Source of the DNA: CAVTWY01 sp963738615
Lineage (GTDB): Bacteria > Pseudomonadota > Gammaproteobacteria > Burkholderiales > Burkholderiaceae_C
Assembly (NCBI GenBank): GCA_963738615.1
Contig: CAVTXI010000004.1
Span: 248,001 to 312,000, forward strand
Direction: 5' to 3'
Length of the DNA stretch: 64,000 nt
Below the pieces are notes generated by a model. The model was given only the letters and a program-made list of their open reading frames with translations, was not told the origin of the DNA and did not search any database. The position numbers were made by a program, and so were the translations under genes. Shown here piece by piece: positions 1-8,878 of the stretch; the stretch's first letter is position 1; each line of letters opens with the position of its first letter.

Positions 1-306
1 ACGGCCCTGCAGGGGTGCGGGCAACGCGGCCAGGTCGACCGATTCGGCCTCGAGCTTGACCACGTTGATGAGCCGTGACTCGGACAACACGCGGTGCGGT
101 GTGTGCGGCGGCACCACGGCCAGTTGCGTGGTCTGCCACTCTCCCCCGTCGATGCTCACGTGGATGAACCCATCCACCGCCACGTAGGCCATCACCGCAC
201 CCATCGTCCTCACCGAAGGCGCCCCGAGCAGCCCGACGTAGAACACGCGGTCGGGCGTGATCCACATCAGGCGGTCGGACGGGCGGCGCGCGGGAATGAT
301 CGGCAT
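1..306 (-). CDS. AraC-type regulator, N-terminal part (cut by window edge)
   Basis: The gene starts at an ATG at 306, preceded by an AGGAG ribosome site, and runs off the left edge after 102 codons. The readable part looks like the cupin-like sensing domain of AraC-family regulators, with the motif PPHTPHRV near residue 80 and alternating beta-strand text. The helix-turn-helix domain would lie outside the window and is not seen, so the family call rests on the N-terminal half only. It lies just downstream of the acyl-CoA dehydrogenase on the same strand, so it could belong to that operon or regulate it. Confidence 0.5.
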   Translation of the reverse strand, partial: MPIIPARRPSDRLMWITPDRVFYVGLLGAPSVRTMGAVMAYVAVDGFIHVSIDGGEWQTTQLAVVPPHTPHRVLSESRLINVVKLEAESVDLAALPAPLQGR

Positions 307-367
307 GCGGTTTCTCCTGTCGGGGTCTGATGCCCCTCGAGACGATACACCGCCACTCGCCGCCTCC

Positions 368-1589
368 TTATTGGTACTTCTTCAACTCGAGCCGCGCGAT
401 CTGGTTGCGGTGCACCTCGTCGGGCCCGTCGGCGAGGCGCAGCACGCGCGACATCGCATACGCATGCGCCAGGCCGAAGTCGTTGTTCGTGCCGCCGCCG
501 CCGTGCGCCTGGATCGCCCAGTCGATCACCTGGCACGCCATGTTCGGCACCGCGACCTTGATCATCGCGATGTCGGTCTGCGCCACCTTGTTGCCGACGG
601 TGTCCATGCGGTGCGCGGCGTTCAGCGTCAAGAGCCGCGCCTGCTCGATCAGGATGCGCGACTGCGCGATGCGTTCCTGCGTCACGCCCTGCTGCGCCAC
701 CGGTTTGCCGAACGCCACCCGCGCGAGCGTGCGCCGGCACATGCGCTCGAGCGCGCGCTCGGCCAGGCCGATCTGGCGCATGCAGTGGTGGATGCGCCCG
801 GGGCCCAGCCGGCCCTGCGCGATCTCGAAGCCGCGGCCTTCGCCCAGCAGCATGTTCGACGCGGGCACGCGCACGTCGTCGAAGCGCACCTCCGACGCGC
901 GGTCGGGCATGCCGTAGTAGCCGAAGACCGGCAGCGCGCGGATGACCTTCACGCCGGCGTGAGTCCATCGGCACGAGGATCATCGACTGCTGCTTGTGGC
1001 GGTCGGCCGTGTGCGGGTCGGTCTTGCCCATGAAGATCGCGATCTTGCAGCGCGGGTCGGTGGCGTTCGTCGTGTACCACTTGTGGCCGTTGATCACGTA
1101 CTGGTCGCCTTCACGCACGATCGACGCGCTGATGTTCGTGGCGTCGCTCGACGCCACATCGGGCTCGGTCATCGCGAAGCACGAGCGGATCTCGCCTGCC
1201 AGCAGCGGCTCGAGCCAGCGCTTCTTGTGCTCGGGCGTGCCGTAGCGCGCCAGCACTTCCATGTTGCCGGTGTCGGGCGCCGAGCAGTTGAAGACCTCGG
1301 GCGCGAGCAGCGAGCGGCCCATGATTTCGCACAGCGGCGCGTACTCGAGGTTGGTGAGACCGGCGCCGTATTCGAGATTGGTGGAGTCGGCGTGCGGCAG
1401 GAACAGGTTCCACAAGCCGACGGCCCGGGCCTTGGGCTTCAGCTCCTCGATCAGCGGCAGCACCTTCCAGGGCCCGAGCGTTTCGGCCTCTTCGACATGG
1501 CGCTGCTCGTTGGGGTAGATGTGCTCGTCCATGAACGCGTACAGGCGTCGCTGGAGGTCTTGCACCTTGGCGCTGGGTTCGAATGGCAT
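368..1589 (-). CDS. Acyl-CoA dehydrogenase, full length but with one frameshift
   Basis: This is a FAD-dependent acyl-CoA dehydrogenase of about 407 residues that would oxidise an acyl-CoA to its 2-enoyl form. The start is MPFEPSAKV with an AAGGA site upstream. Family text is clear: FAMTEPDVASSDATN (FAD-binding loop), INGHKWYTTNA, then after the break VFGYYGMPDRASEV, and AHGGGGTNNDFGLA near the C-terminus. The frame changes around 954-962: the text VPMDS should run straight into a VKVIRALPVFGYYG stretch that is read in the next frame. One extra base explains it. It sits downstream of the biotin carboxylase subunit on the same strand, fitting a beta-oxidation-like pathway. Either a sequencing error or a recent pseudogene. 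Confidence 0.8.
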
Positions 1590-1613
1590 GGGCGTTCCTT
1601 GTGGGTCGTGATC

Positions 1614-1633
1614 GCGACCACGATCGTGGTCGC
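1614..1633. repeat. Perfect 20-bp palindrome between acyl-CoA dehydrogenase and carboxylase genes
   Basis: The sequence GCGACCACGATCGTGGTCGC is its own reverse complement. It lies in the 71-base gap between the carboxylase stop (1661) and the acyl-CoA dehydrogenase start (1589), both on the minus strand. It could fold into an mRNA hairpin that tunes expression or stability of the downstream gene, or be a dimeric repressor site. No T-run follows, so it is not a classical terminator. Confidence 0.5.
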
Positions 1634-1660
1634 AGGCGTCGCGATGCGCCATGTCCAGGA

Positions 1661-3643
1661 TCAAGCAGCCGGCGGATCGGCCTCGATCTCGACGACGACG
1701 CGGCCGGTGGGCACCTGATCGCCGACGGCGGCGTGCACGGCCTTGACGGTGCCGGCCAGCGGCGCGACGTGAATGTGCTCCATCTTCATCGCCTCGAGCG
1801 TCACCAGCGGCTGCCCCGCGGCGACGCGCTCTCCGGCCTGCACCTGCACCGCCACCACACGCCCGTTCATCGATGCGCGCAGCTTGCCGTCGCCTGCACC
1901 CGCGCCGTTGTGCCTGGCACTGGCTGCGCGCGTGGTGTCGAGAACCTCGCGCGGCGTGCCGCACCAGGCGAAGCACAGCCGCGCGCCGTCGCGCGTGTAG
2001 GCCACGCTGTCCATCACGCCGTCGAGAACGAAGCGCAGTCGGTGGACTGCGACGTCCACCACCTCGACCTGATGGCGGCGTTCGCCCACCTTCACCTCAT
2101 GGCGGTGCGGGCCAAGTTCGGTCAGTGTGGCCGCGTGCTGCACGCCGTCGAAGTCGAAGCGCAGCGCCGTCGGCAGCGAGTGCGATAGCCGTTGGCCTGC
2201 CGCGTGCCGACGTGCCCCATTCGACGTTTCGAGCAGCAGCACCGCGGCCAGCGCCGCGGCCTTCGCTTCGTCGCCCGAGTCGCGCCCCTGCAGCGCTTGG
2301 TGGTGCTGCTCGATGAACGCAGTGGTCGCCTGCCCCTGTACGAATACCTCGTGCCCGAGGCACCGCAGCAGGAACGCCTGGTTGGTCTTAAGACCCAGGG
2401 CCACCGTGTCCTCGAGCCCCATAACAAGCTTTCGCCGCGCCTCTTCGCGCGTGGCACCGTGGCTGATCAGCTTCGCGATCATCGAGTCGTAGTACGGCGC
2501 GACATCGCTGCCCGACGCCAGCGCGTGTTCCACCCGCAAGCTCGGCGACGGCTGCCACAGCGCGATGGTGCCGCTTTGCGGCATGAAGCCCTGCTCGGCG
2601 TCTTCCGCACACAGCCGCACTTCGATCGCATGACCGTGAAACGACACATCGTGCTGCGTGATAGGCAGCGCCTGCCCCGCGGCGACGCGCAGCTGCAGCG
2701 CCACGAGGTCCAGCCCGGTGATGGCTTCGGTCACCGGGTGCTCGACCTGAAGGCGCGTATTCATCTCCATGAACCAGTAGTTGCCGTCGCGGTCGAGCAG
2801 GAACTCGAGCGTGCCCGCGCCTTCGTAGCCGATGGCCTTCACCGCAGCGACCGCGGTCGCGCCCATGCGCTCGCGCAGGGCAGGGTTGACCACCGGCGAC
2901 GGCGCTTCTTCGATCAGCTTCTGGTGGCGTCGCTGCACCGAGCAGTCGCGCTCGCCCAGGTGGATGGCGTTGCCGTAGCGATCGGCGAAGACCTGGATTT
3001 CGATGTGCCGCGGCTCGATGATGGCACCCTCGAGAATCACCGTCGCATCGCCGAAGGCATTCTTCGCTTCGCTTTGTGCGCTGCGCAGGGCGTCGTCGAA
3101 ATGTGCCGCGGCGACGACCAGACGCATGCCGCGCCCTCCGCCGCCGGCCACGGCCTTGATCATCACCGGCCAGCCGATGCGCTCGGCTTCGCGTGCGAGG
3201 TTGGTGGGACTTTGATCTTCGCCCTGCCAGCCGGGAACGCACGGCACGCCCGCGTCGATCATCAGCCGCTTGGCCCCAGCCTTGTTGCCCATGGCGCGGA
3301 TGGCCTGCGGCGACGGGCCGATGAAGACCAGGCCAGCATCGATGCAGGCCTGTGCGAAGCCGTCGTTCTCGGCCAGGAAGCCGTAGCCCGGGTGCACCGC
3401 ATCGGCGCCGCTGACACGAGCCGCGTCGACGATCGCCGCGACGTTCAGGTACGACTGCGACGGCAGCGGCTGGCCGATGCACACCGCTTGATCGGCCTCG
3501 CGCACGTGGCGCGCATGCGCCTCGGCCGTCGAATACACCGCCACCGTGCGATAGCCCGCGCTGCGCGCACTGCGCATCACGCGCAACGCGATTTCGCCGC
3601 GGTTGGCGATCAGGATCTTGCTGAAGGGGGTGGCTTGCGGCAT
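1661..3643 (-). CDS. atuF: Acyl-CoA carboxylase, biotin carboxylase/biotin carrier subunit (geranyl- or methylcrotonyl-CoA type)
   Basis: This 660-residue subunit carboxylates its own biotin with ATP and bicarbonate, for transfer to an acyl-CoA by a partner carboxyltransferase. Visible landmarks are the N-terminal biotin carboxylase motif KILIANRGEIALRV, the ATP-grasp glycine loop AVAGGGGRGMRLV, EMNTRLQVEHPVTE, and the C-terminal biotinylation motif EAMKMEH with the acceptor lysine near residue 620. Length and order match the alpha subunits of geranyl-CoA and 3-methylcrotonyl-CoA carboxylases. The geranyl-CoA choice is inferred from the AtuA-like gene nearby and an AtuC-like carboxyltransferase at 17.5-19.2 kb; the subunit alone does not settle the substrate. 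No frameshift is seen. Confidence 0.75.
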   Translation of the reverse strand: MPQATPFSKILIANRGEIALRVMRSARSAGYRTVAVYSTAEAHARHVREADQAVCIGQPLPSQSYLNVAAIVDAARVSGADAVHPGYGFLAENDGFAQACIDAGLVFIGPSPQAIRAMGNKAGAKRLMIDAGVPCVPGWQGEDQSPTNLAREAERIGWPVMIKAVAGGGGRGMRLVVAAAHFDDALRSAQSEAKNAFGDATVILEGAIIEPRHIEIQVFADRYGNAIHLGERDCSVQRRHQKLIEEAPSPVVNPALRERMGATAVAAVKAIGYEGAGTLEFLLDRDGNYWFMEMNTRLQVEHPVTEAITGLDLVALQLRVAAGQALPITQHDVSFHGHAIEVRLCAEDAEQGFMPQSGTIALWQPSPSLRVEHALASGSDVAPYYDSMIAKLISHGATREEARRKLVMGLEDTVALGLKTNQAFLLRCLGHEVFVQGQATTAFIEQHHQALQGRDSGDEAKAAALAAVLLLETSNGARRHAAGQRLSHSLPTALRFDFDGVQHAATLTELGPHRHEVKVGERRHQVEVVDVAVHRLRFVLDGVMDSVAYTRDGARLCFAWCGTPREVLDTTRAASARHNGAGAGDGKLRASMNGRVVAVQVQAGERVAAGQPLVTLEAMKMEHIHVAPLAGTVKAVHAAVGDQVPTGRVVVEIEADPPAA

Positions 3644-3677
3644 GGCACGCTCGGTGAAAGGTTTCGGCAGCGCTTGA

Positions 3678-4090
3678 TCAGCGAATCAGCCGCGCCCACA
3701 GCTTCTTCACGCCGCCCATCACGCCGGTGGGCAGCAGGAACATGAAGCCGATCAGCATCAGCCCGTAGATGGCCGCGGGCGCCGACTTGGAAATCTCGTC
3801 GGCGATGTTGGGCACGAACTGGATGAAGATCGCGCCGAAGAACGCACCGGGGATCGTGCCCCGCCAGCCGCAGCGCCGGAAAGCCCACCAGGAAGCCGAA
3901 CGCGAAGCACAGCGCCATCGCGATGGGAAGGCGCCGCCCTTCGGAAAGGGACTATCGAAGGCCTTGATCGTGTGGTCGAACAACATGCCCGACAGCGCAT
4001 TGAAAATCAGCAGCAGGCCGATGAAGACGATCACGTTGGTCAGCGCCGGTGCCTTCTCGATCGGCTCGAGCGATGCAAAGGCTTCGTCAT
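3678..4090 (-). pseudogene. Scrambled remnant of branched-chain amino-acid ABC permeases (LivH/LivM-like)
   Basis: Three pieces of permease text are joined. From the 5' side they are: TNVIVFIGLLLIFNALSGML followed by a SPFPKGG stretch (LivH-like middle region); then, one frame over, IAMALCFAFGFLVGFPALRL (LivM-like early region); then, after another frame change, PGAFFGAIFIQFVPNIADE and MPTGV-type C-terminal text (here LLPTGVMGGVKKLWARLIR), typical of the LivM C-terminus. Together they cover about a quarter of the two permeases, so about 400 residues are missing. The remnant ends 35 bases before the carboxylase start. The breakpoints lie near 3925 and 3865-3880. Decay by deletion or an assembly collapse would both give this picture. 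Confidence 0.65.
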
Positions 4091-4146
4091 TCGGTGTCTC
4101 CTGTCGCAGCGGCGAGCGGGCGCAGGGTACGAGCGACCCGGCGCGT

Positions 4147-4198
4147 GGTCTTGCGGCAATTGGCTGCGGCGCGCGCGTCAGCCACTTGCCGCAAGACC
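4147..4198. repeat. Near-perfect 20-bp inverted repeat in a divergent gap
   Basis: The left arm (4147-4166) and right arm (4179-4198) pair over 20 bases with one mismatch around a 12-base GC loop. The arm core is GTCTTGCGGCAA. It lies in the gap between the Liv-type remnant (minus strand) and the acyl-CoA ligase remnant (plus strand), where a shared promoter and operator would be expected. No T-run follows on either strand. It could be a regulator site (a TetR-type repressor is common in such clusters), a cruciform, or the end of a small mobile repeat. Nothing else is recognisable in 4091-4256. Confidence 0.5.
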
Positions 4199-4256
4199 TC
4201 GCCGACCCGGGACGGCACCCTGCTGCCTGCCACCCTGTGACCGCGAGCCGACACCG

Positions 4257-4772
4257 ATGCCAACCAACCGCGTCATCCGCCCCGCCGTTTCTGCTGACAA
4301 CATCGTTCCATTTGACCGGCTGTCGGGCGACCCGCTACGCCGCCAAGCCGCCGCGCAGCCCGACGCCATCGCCTGGGTCACCGCCTCGCGCACATGGACC
4401 TACGCGCAAGCCGACGCCGCGGCGAACCGCATCGCCAACGGCCTGGCTGCACTGGGCCTCGAGCGCGGTGACCGCGCGGCCTGCCTGACGCGCCACGGGG
4501 CGGAGTGCACGTTGCTGATGATCGCGGCCAGCCGCATCGGTGCGGTGTGCGCGCCGCTCCACTGGCGCCTGGCCGGGCCCGAGGTGAAGTACGTCGTCGA
4601 CCATGACCCGAACGGGCCGCGCGCGCACCTGCTGCGGTCCGCAGGCCAACCGTCGCCCGGCGTCGAGATGCGCATCGTCGACCCGGCCACCGGCGAAGGC
4701 TGCGCCGACGACGCGGTGCGCGAGGTCTGGGTGCGCAGCAGCGGCCGGTGCGCTGAGGGCGAGTCGCGTTGA
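4257..4772 (+). pseudogene. Acyl-CoA synthetase (AMP-forming) remnant with internal deletion and lost C-terminus
   Basis: The frame opens with normal ligase N-terminal text (the ATG at 4257; TWTYAQADAAANRIANGLAA; ALGLERGDRAACL; RIGAVCAPLHWRLAGPEVKY) and at about codon 120 jumps straight to text usually found some 200 residues later: LLRSAGQPSPGVEMRIVDPA followed by EVWVRSSG. The conserved TSGTTG-type AMP-binding motif is therefore missing. The frame ends at 4772 soon after WVRSSG, so the C-terminal catalytic subdomain is also absent. An intact enzyme would have activated a fatty or terpenoid acid to its CoA ester. The piece ends 12 bases before the AtuA-like gene, which suggests they once formed an operon. 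Confidence 0.75.
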
Positions 4773-4783
4773 CGGAGGCTGCG

Positions 4784-6596
4784 ATGAATACCAGCAAACA
4801 ACCGCCAAGCAACGTCCGAATCGGCGGTGCATCGGGCTTTTGGGGCGACAGCATGGTGGGCGCGCCGCAGCTGGTGAACTCCGGTTTGATCGATTACCTG
4901 GTATTCGACTACCTGGCCGAAACCACCATGGCGATATTGGCCGCGGCGCGCGCAAAGAAACCCGAGCTTGGCTACGCCACCGACTTCGTCGACACCGCGA
5001 TGAAGCAGGTATTGCCGCAGGTGATGCAGCGCGGCATCAAGGTCATCGCCAATGCCGGCGGCATCAACCCGCGCGGCTGCGCGGCGGCGCTGAAGACGCT
5101 GGCCGACTCGATGGGCCTTGCGCCGCGCATCGCGGTGGTCGAAGGCGACGACGTGAGCGCGCTGATGCCCGAGCTGCGCGACACTCATACGCGCGACATG
5201 TTCACCAACGAACCTTTGCCCGCCGAAGTCCTCAGCGCCAACGCCTACCTGGGCGCGCTGCCCATCGCGCGCGCGCTCGCGGCCGGCGCGCAGATCGTGA
5301 TCACCGGCCGCTGCGTCGACAGCGCCGTGACGCTGGGCGCGCTGATCCACGAGTTCGGTTGGTCGGCACACCGACTACGACCGCCTGGCTGGCGGCAGCC
5401 TCGCGGGCCACATCATCGAGTGCGGCTGCCAGGCCACCGGCGGCCTCTTCACCGACTGGCAGCAGGTGCCAGACTGGCCGCACATCGGCTACCCCATCGT
5501 CGACTGCGCGCAAGACGGCAGCTTCGACGTCACGAAGGTGCCCGGCACCGGCGGCCTGATCCACCACGCGTGCGTGGCCGAACAGATGCTCTACGAGATC
5601 GGCGACCCCGCGGCGTACTTGCTGCCCGACGTGAGCTGCGACTTCCGCGACGTGCGCACCGAGCAAACCGCGGTCGATCGCGTGCGCGTCAGCAACGCGC
5701 GCGGGCGCGCGCCGACGAACCACTACAAAGTGTCGGCGACCCAACTCGACGGCTGGCGCTGCGCCGGCTCGATGGTCATCGTCGGCATCGACGCGGCGGC
5801 GAAGGCGCGGCGCACCGGCGAAGCGATCATCGAACGCGCACGAGGGCTGCTGGCCGCCGCGGGCTTCAGCGAGTTCACTGCCGCGCACATCGAACTGCTG
5901 GGCGCCGAAACGCTGTACGGCGCGAACGCCCGTACGCCGGCCGGCCGCGAGGTGATGGTGCGCGTGGTCGTCGACCACCCGCTGAAGAAGGCGCTGGACA
6001 TCTTCGCGCGCGAGATCACGCCTGCCGGCACCTCGTGGTCACCGGGCACGACGATGCCGTCGGGCGGCCGGCCTTCACCCTCGCCGTTGATCAAGCCGTT
6101 TTCGTTTCTGCTCGACAAGCGGCGGGTGCCGGTGAGTGTGCTCATCGGCGATGAACGTATCGACGTCGATATCCCTGTTTCATCAGTCAAGGAAGCCGCA
6201 ACGTTCGACACGTCGGGCGAACCCCCGGCTGCGTGGATCGATCCCGCGGGCGAGCCGCTGATCGACGTGCCGCTGGTGAAGCTCGCCTGGGCGCGCAGCG
6301 GCGACAAGGGCAACCTGTCGAACATCGGCGTCATCGCGCGACGCCCCGAGTGGCTGCCGCTGATCTGGCAGCGCCTGTCACCCGAGGCGGTTCAACGGTG
6401 GTTCGCACACCTGGTGACAGGCCACGTCGACCGCTACCACCTGCCCGGCATCGCCGCGATGAATCTGGTGCTGCACGACGCGCTCGCAGGTGGCGGGCCG
6501 GCGTCGCCGCGGTTCGATCCGCTGGGCAAGGGGATGGCGCAGATGCTGCTGGACATGCCGGTGGCGGTGCCGGCGTCGATTGCGGCGCGGGTGTGA
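4784..6596 (+). CDS. atuA: Acyclic terpene utilisation AtuA family protein, one frameshift
   Basis: The protein would be about 604 residues, the normal size for AtuA/DUF1446 proteins, which are encoded in citronellol/geraniol-type and other acyl-CoA pathways; their reaction is not established. The start is ATG 4784 with a strong GGAGG site 5 bases upstream. Recognisable text includes RIGGASGFWGDS at the N-terminus, NAGGINPRGCA, ITGRCVDSAVTLGALIHEFGW, then after a frame change near 5365-5371 LAGGSLAGHIIECGCQATGG, and near the C-terminus LAWARSGDKGNLSNIGVIAR. Both sides of the break are well conserved, so one base lost or gained is the only visible damage. Confidence 0.75.
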
Positions 6597-6627
6597 AGCC
6601 AGACCCGCCCTGCTGCGCCGCCTTCGC

Positions 6628-7686
6628 CTACCCCGCCAACCCCAACATCCGCCGATTCGCCACGTCGTCCGTGCCCGCTGCGGCGAAGTCATCGAACGAG
6701 CGCTCGGCCACTTGAATCAGATGCTCGCGGATGAACGGCGCGCCTTCGGCCGCGCCTTGCCCCGAGTCCTTGATGCAGCACTCCCACTCGAGCACGGCCC
6801 AGCCGTCGTAGCCGTATTGCGTGAGCTTGCTGAAGATCGCGCGGAAGTCGACCTGACCGTCGCCGAGTGAGCGGAAGCGCCCAGCGCGGTCTTTCCAGCT
6901 TTGGAACCCGCCATAGACCCCTTGCCTGCCAGTCGGTCGGAACTCGGCGTCCTTGACGTGGAACGCCTTGATGCGCGAGTGGTAGCAGTCGATGTACGCG
7001 AGGTAGTCGAGTTGCTGCAGCACGAAGTGGCTCGGGTCGTACAACAGGTTCGCGCGCGCGTGCCCGCCCACGCGCTCGAGGAACATCTCGTAGCTGGCGC
7101 CGTCGCACAGGTCTTCGCCGGGATGGATTTCGTAGCAAACGTCGACGCCGCATTCGTCGAATACGTCGAGGATCGGGCGCCAGCGTTTGGCAAGCTCGTC
7201 GAACGCGGCTTCCACCAAACCCGCCGGCCGCTGCGGCCAGGGGTAGAGATACGGCCACGCCAGCGCGCCGCTGAAGGTGGCGTGCGACTTCAGGCCCAGC
7301 CGTTGCGATGCCTTCGCGGCCAGCTTCAGCTGGGCGATGGCCCATTCGGTGCGCGCCGCCGGCTTGCCGCGCAGGGTCTCGGGCGCGAAGCCGTCCATCG
7401 GCAGGTCATACGCGGGATGCACGGCGACAAGCTGGCCTTGCAGATGGGTCGACAACTCGGTGACGGCAAGGCCGCGCTGAGCAAGCATGCCGGCCAATTC
7501 ATCGCAATAGATTTGGCTTTGCGCCGCGCGCTCGAGGTCGAACAGACGCTTGTCCCAGGTGGGAATCTGGACGCCGATATAACCCAGGTCAGCAGCCCAG
7601 CTCGCGATGGTGGGCAGCGTATTGAACGGCGCCTGGTCGCCAGCGAATTGAGCCAGGAAGATGGCCGGGCCCTGGATCTTTTTCAT
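6628..7686 (-). CDS. Sugar phosphate isomerase/epimerase (xylose isomerase-like TIM barrel)
   Basis: A 352-residue TIM-barrel protein of the AP-endonuclease-2/xylose isomerase-like superfamily (IolE/IolI/EboC type). The start MKKIQGPAIF follows an AGGAG site. Metal-site text typical of the family is visible: CYEIHPGEDLCDG, LLYDPSHFVLQQLDY, AFHVKDAEFRP and AVLEWECCIKD. It would isomerise or epimerise a keto-sugar or inositol derivative in the cytoplasm; the exact substrate cannot be read. It is the last gene of a minus-strand run lacI, isomerase, Gfo/Idh/MocA, isomerase, so it likely acts with the oxidoreductase upstream. Confidence 0.85.
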   Translation of the reverse strand: MKKIQGPAIFLAQFAGDQAPFNTLPTIASWAADLGYIGVQIPTWDKRLFDLERAAQSQIYCDELAGMLAQRGLAVTELSTHLQGQLVAVHPAYDLPMDGFAPETLRGKPAARTEWAIAQLKLAAKASQRLGLKSHATFSGALAWPYLYPWPQRPAGLVEAAFDELAKRWRPILDVFDECGVDVCYEIHPGEDLCDGASYEMFLERVGGHARANLLYDPSHFVLQQLDYLAYIDCYHSRIKAFHVKDAEFRPTGRQGVYGGFQSWKDRAGRFRSLGDGQVDFRAIFSKLTQYGYDGWAVLEWECCIKDSGQGAAEGAPFIREHLIQVAERSFDDFAAAGTDDVANRRMLGLAG

Positions 7687-7726
7687 GGGGGGCTCCTGTC
7701 GTGAGCTTTGTGAGCATTTTTGCGAG

Positions 7727-8863
7727 TTACGCGAACACTGCTTCGTCCAGCCCCAGCGGCACCGGCTCGGGCCGCTCGCAGGTGGTGGTCAGCGTCGCGA
7801 AGTGACCGGCGGCTGACGACGTGATCAGCGCTTCGAGTACTTCGGTGACGTGCAGCGCCAATTCGCCGCTGGCGCGGTGCCGGCGCGTGTGCTGAATGGC
7901 CAGTGCCATGTCCACCAGACCGATCATGCGGTAGTCGGCCTGCATGGTGCCGTTGCGCATCTCGCGGTTCGGTATTCCGAACGGGCGCGCGTCGATCGGC
8001 AGGTCGCGCAGGTTGCCGTCGGGGCCGCACACGCGCGGCGCGTTGCCGAAGAAGTTGGGGTCGACGTGCAGCAGGCTGCCCTCGGTGCCGTAGATCTCGA
8101 TCGGCGACGTGCGGTTGTGCTTCCACACGTCCCACGACGCCGACATCGACACGTTGGCGCCGCTGGCGAACTCGAGCACGCCGTTGACGGTGGTCGGCAC
8201 GTCAACGTCGATCTTGCTGCCCTTCAACGGCTCGCTGGTGATGGTGCGTTGGGCGCTGCCGATGGTGGCCAGCGCCACGACGCGCTTCACCGGGCCCAGC
8301 AGGTTGACGAGCTGCGTGACGTAGTACGGCCCCATGTCCAGTACCGGCCCGCCGCCGGCCTTGTAGAAGAACGCGGGGTTCGGGTGCCAGCTTTCGGCAC
8401 CGTGACTCATGATCACTGCCGACCCGCCCACGGCCTGCCCGATGACGCCGGCATCGATGGCGCGGCGCGCGGCCTGGTGCGACGCGCCCATGAAGGTGTC
8501 GGGCGCGCAGCCCACGCGCAGGCCCTGGGCTTGCGCGCGCGCCATCAACGCGGCGGCGTCGGCGAACTTCGCGGCCAACGGCTTTTCGGAATAGACGTGT
8601 TTGCCGGCGTCGATGATCTGTTGCGATACCGCGGCGTGCGCCAGCGGCACCGTCAGGTTGACGACGAGGGTGATGTCCTTGTCGGCCAGCAACGCCTGCA
8701 CCGTCATGGCCTGTGCGCCATAGGTTGTGGCCTTGGCTTGCGCCGCTTCCGCGTTCAGGTCCGCGCAGGCCTTGACGGCCACGTAAGGCGACCGCGCCGC
8801 GCCCTTGAAATACGCATCGCTGATATTGCCGCAACCGATGATTCCGATTTGAGTTTTGCTCAC
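7727..8863 (-). CDS. Gfo/Idh/MocA family oxidoreductase
   Basis: A 378-residue NAD(P)-dependent sugar dehydrogenase of the Gfo/Idh/MocA family. The N-terminal Rossmann motif is IGIIGCGNISDAYFKG. The conserved EKP triad lies in HVYSEKPLAAKFADA, and the C-terminal domain shows GGGPVLDMGPYYVTQLVNLLG. A GTG start (8863) is chosen because the family N-terminus MSKTQIGIIGCG begins there. It sits 15 bases after the isomerase-like gene at 8879-9637 and 40 bases before another, so the three probably form one catabolic operon oxidising and rearranging a sugar imported by the adjacent ABC transporter. Confidence 0.85.
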   Translation of the reverse strand: MSKTQIGIIGCGNISDAYFKGAARSPYVAVKACADLNAEAAQAKATTYGAQAMTVQALLADKDITLVVNLTVPLAHAAVSQQIIDAGKHVYSEKPLAAKFADAAALMARAQAQGLRVGCAPDTFMGASHQAARRAIDAGVIGQAVGGSAVIMSHGAESWHPNPAFFYKAGGGPVLDMGPYYVTQLVNLLGPVKRVVALATIGSAQRTITSEPLKGSKIDVDVPTTVNGVLEFASGANVSMSASWDVWKHNRTSPIEIYGTEGSLLHVDPNFFGNAPRVCGPDGNLRDLPIDARPFGIPNREMRNGTMQADYRMIGLVDMALAIQHTRRHRASGELALHVTEVLEALITSSAAGHFATLTTTCERPEPVPLGLDEAVFA

Positions 8864-8878
8864 GTCGTCAGGCTTTCT

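Noticed and set aside
267..1976. Long open frames on the strand opposite to, or out of frame with, clear genes throughout the window
   Set aside because: High GC content leaves few stop codons, so many antisense frames stay open. They have Arg/Ala/Pro-rich, low-complexity text without family motifs.
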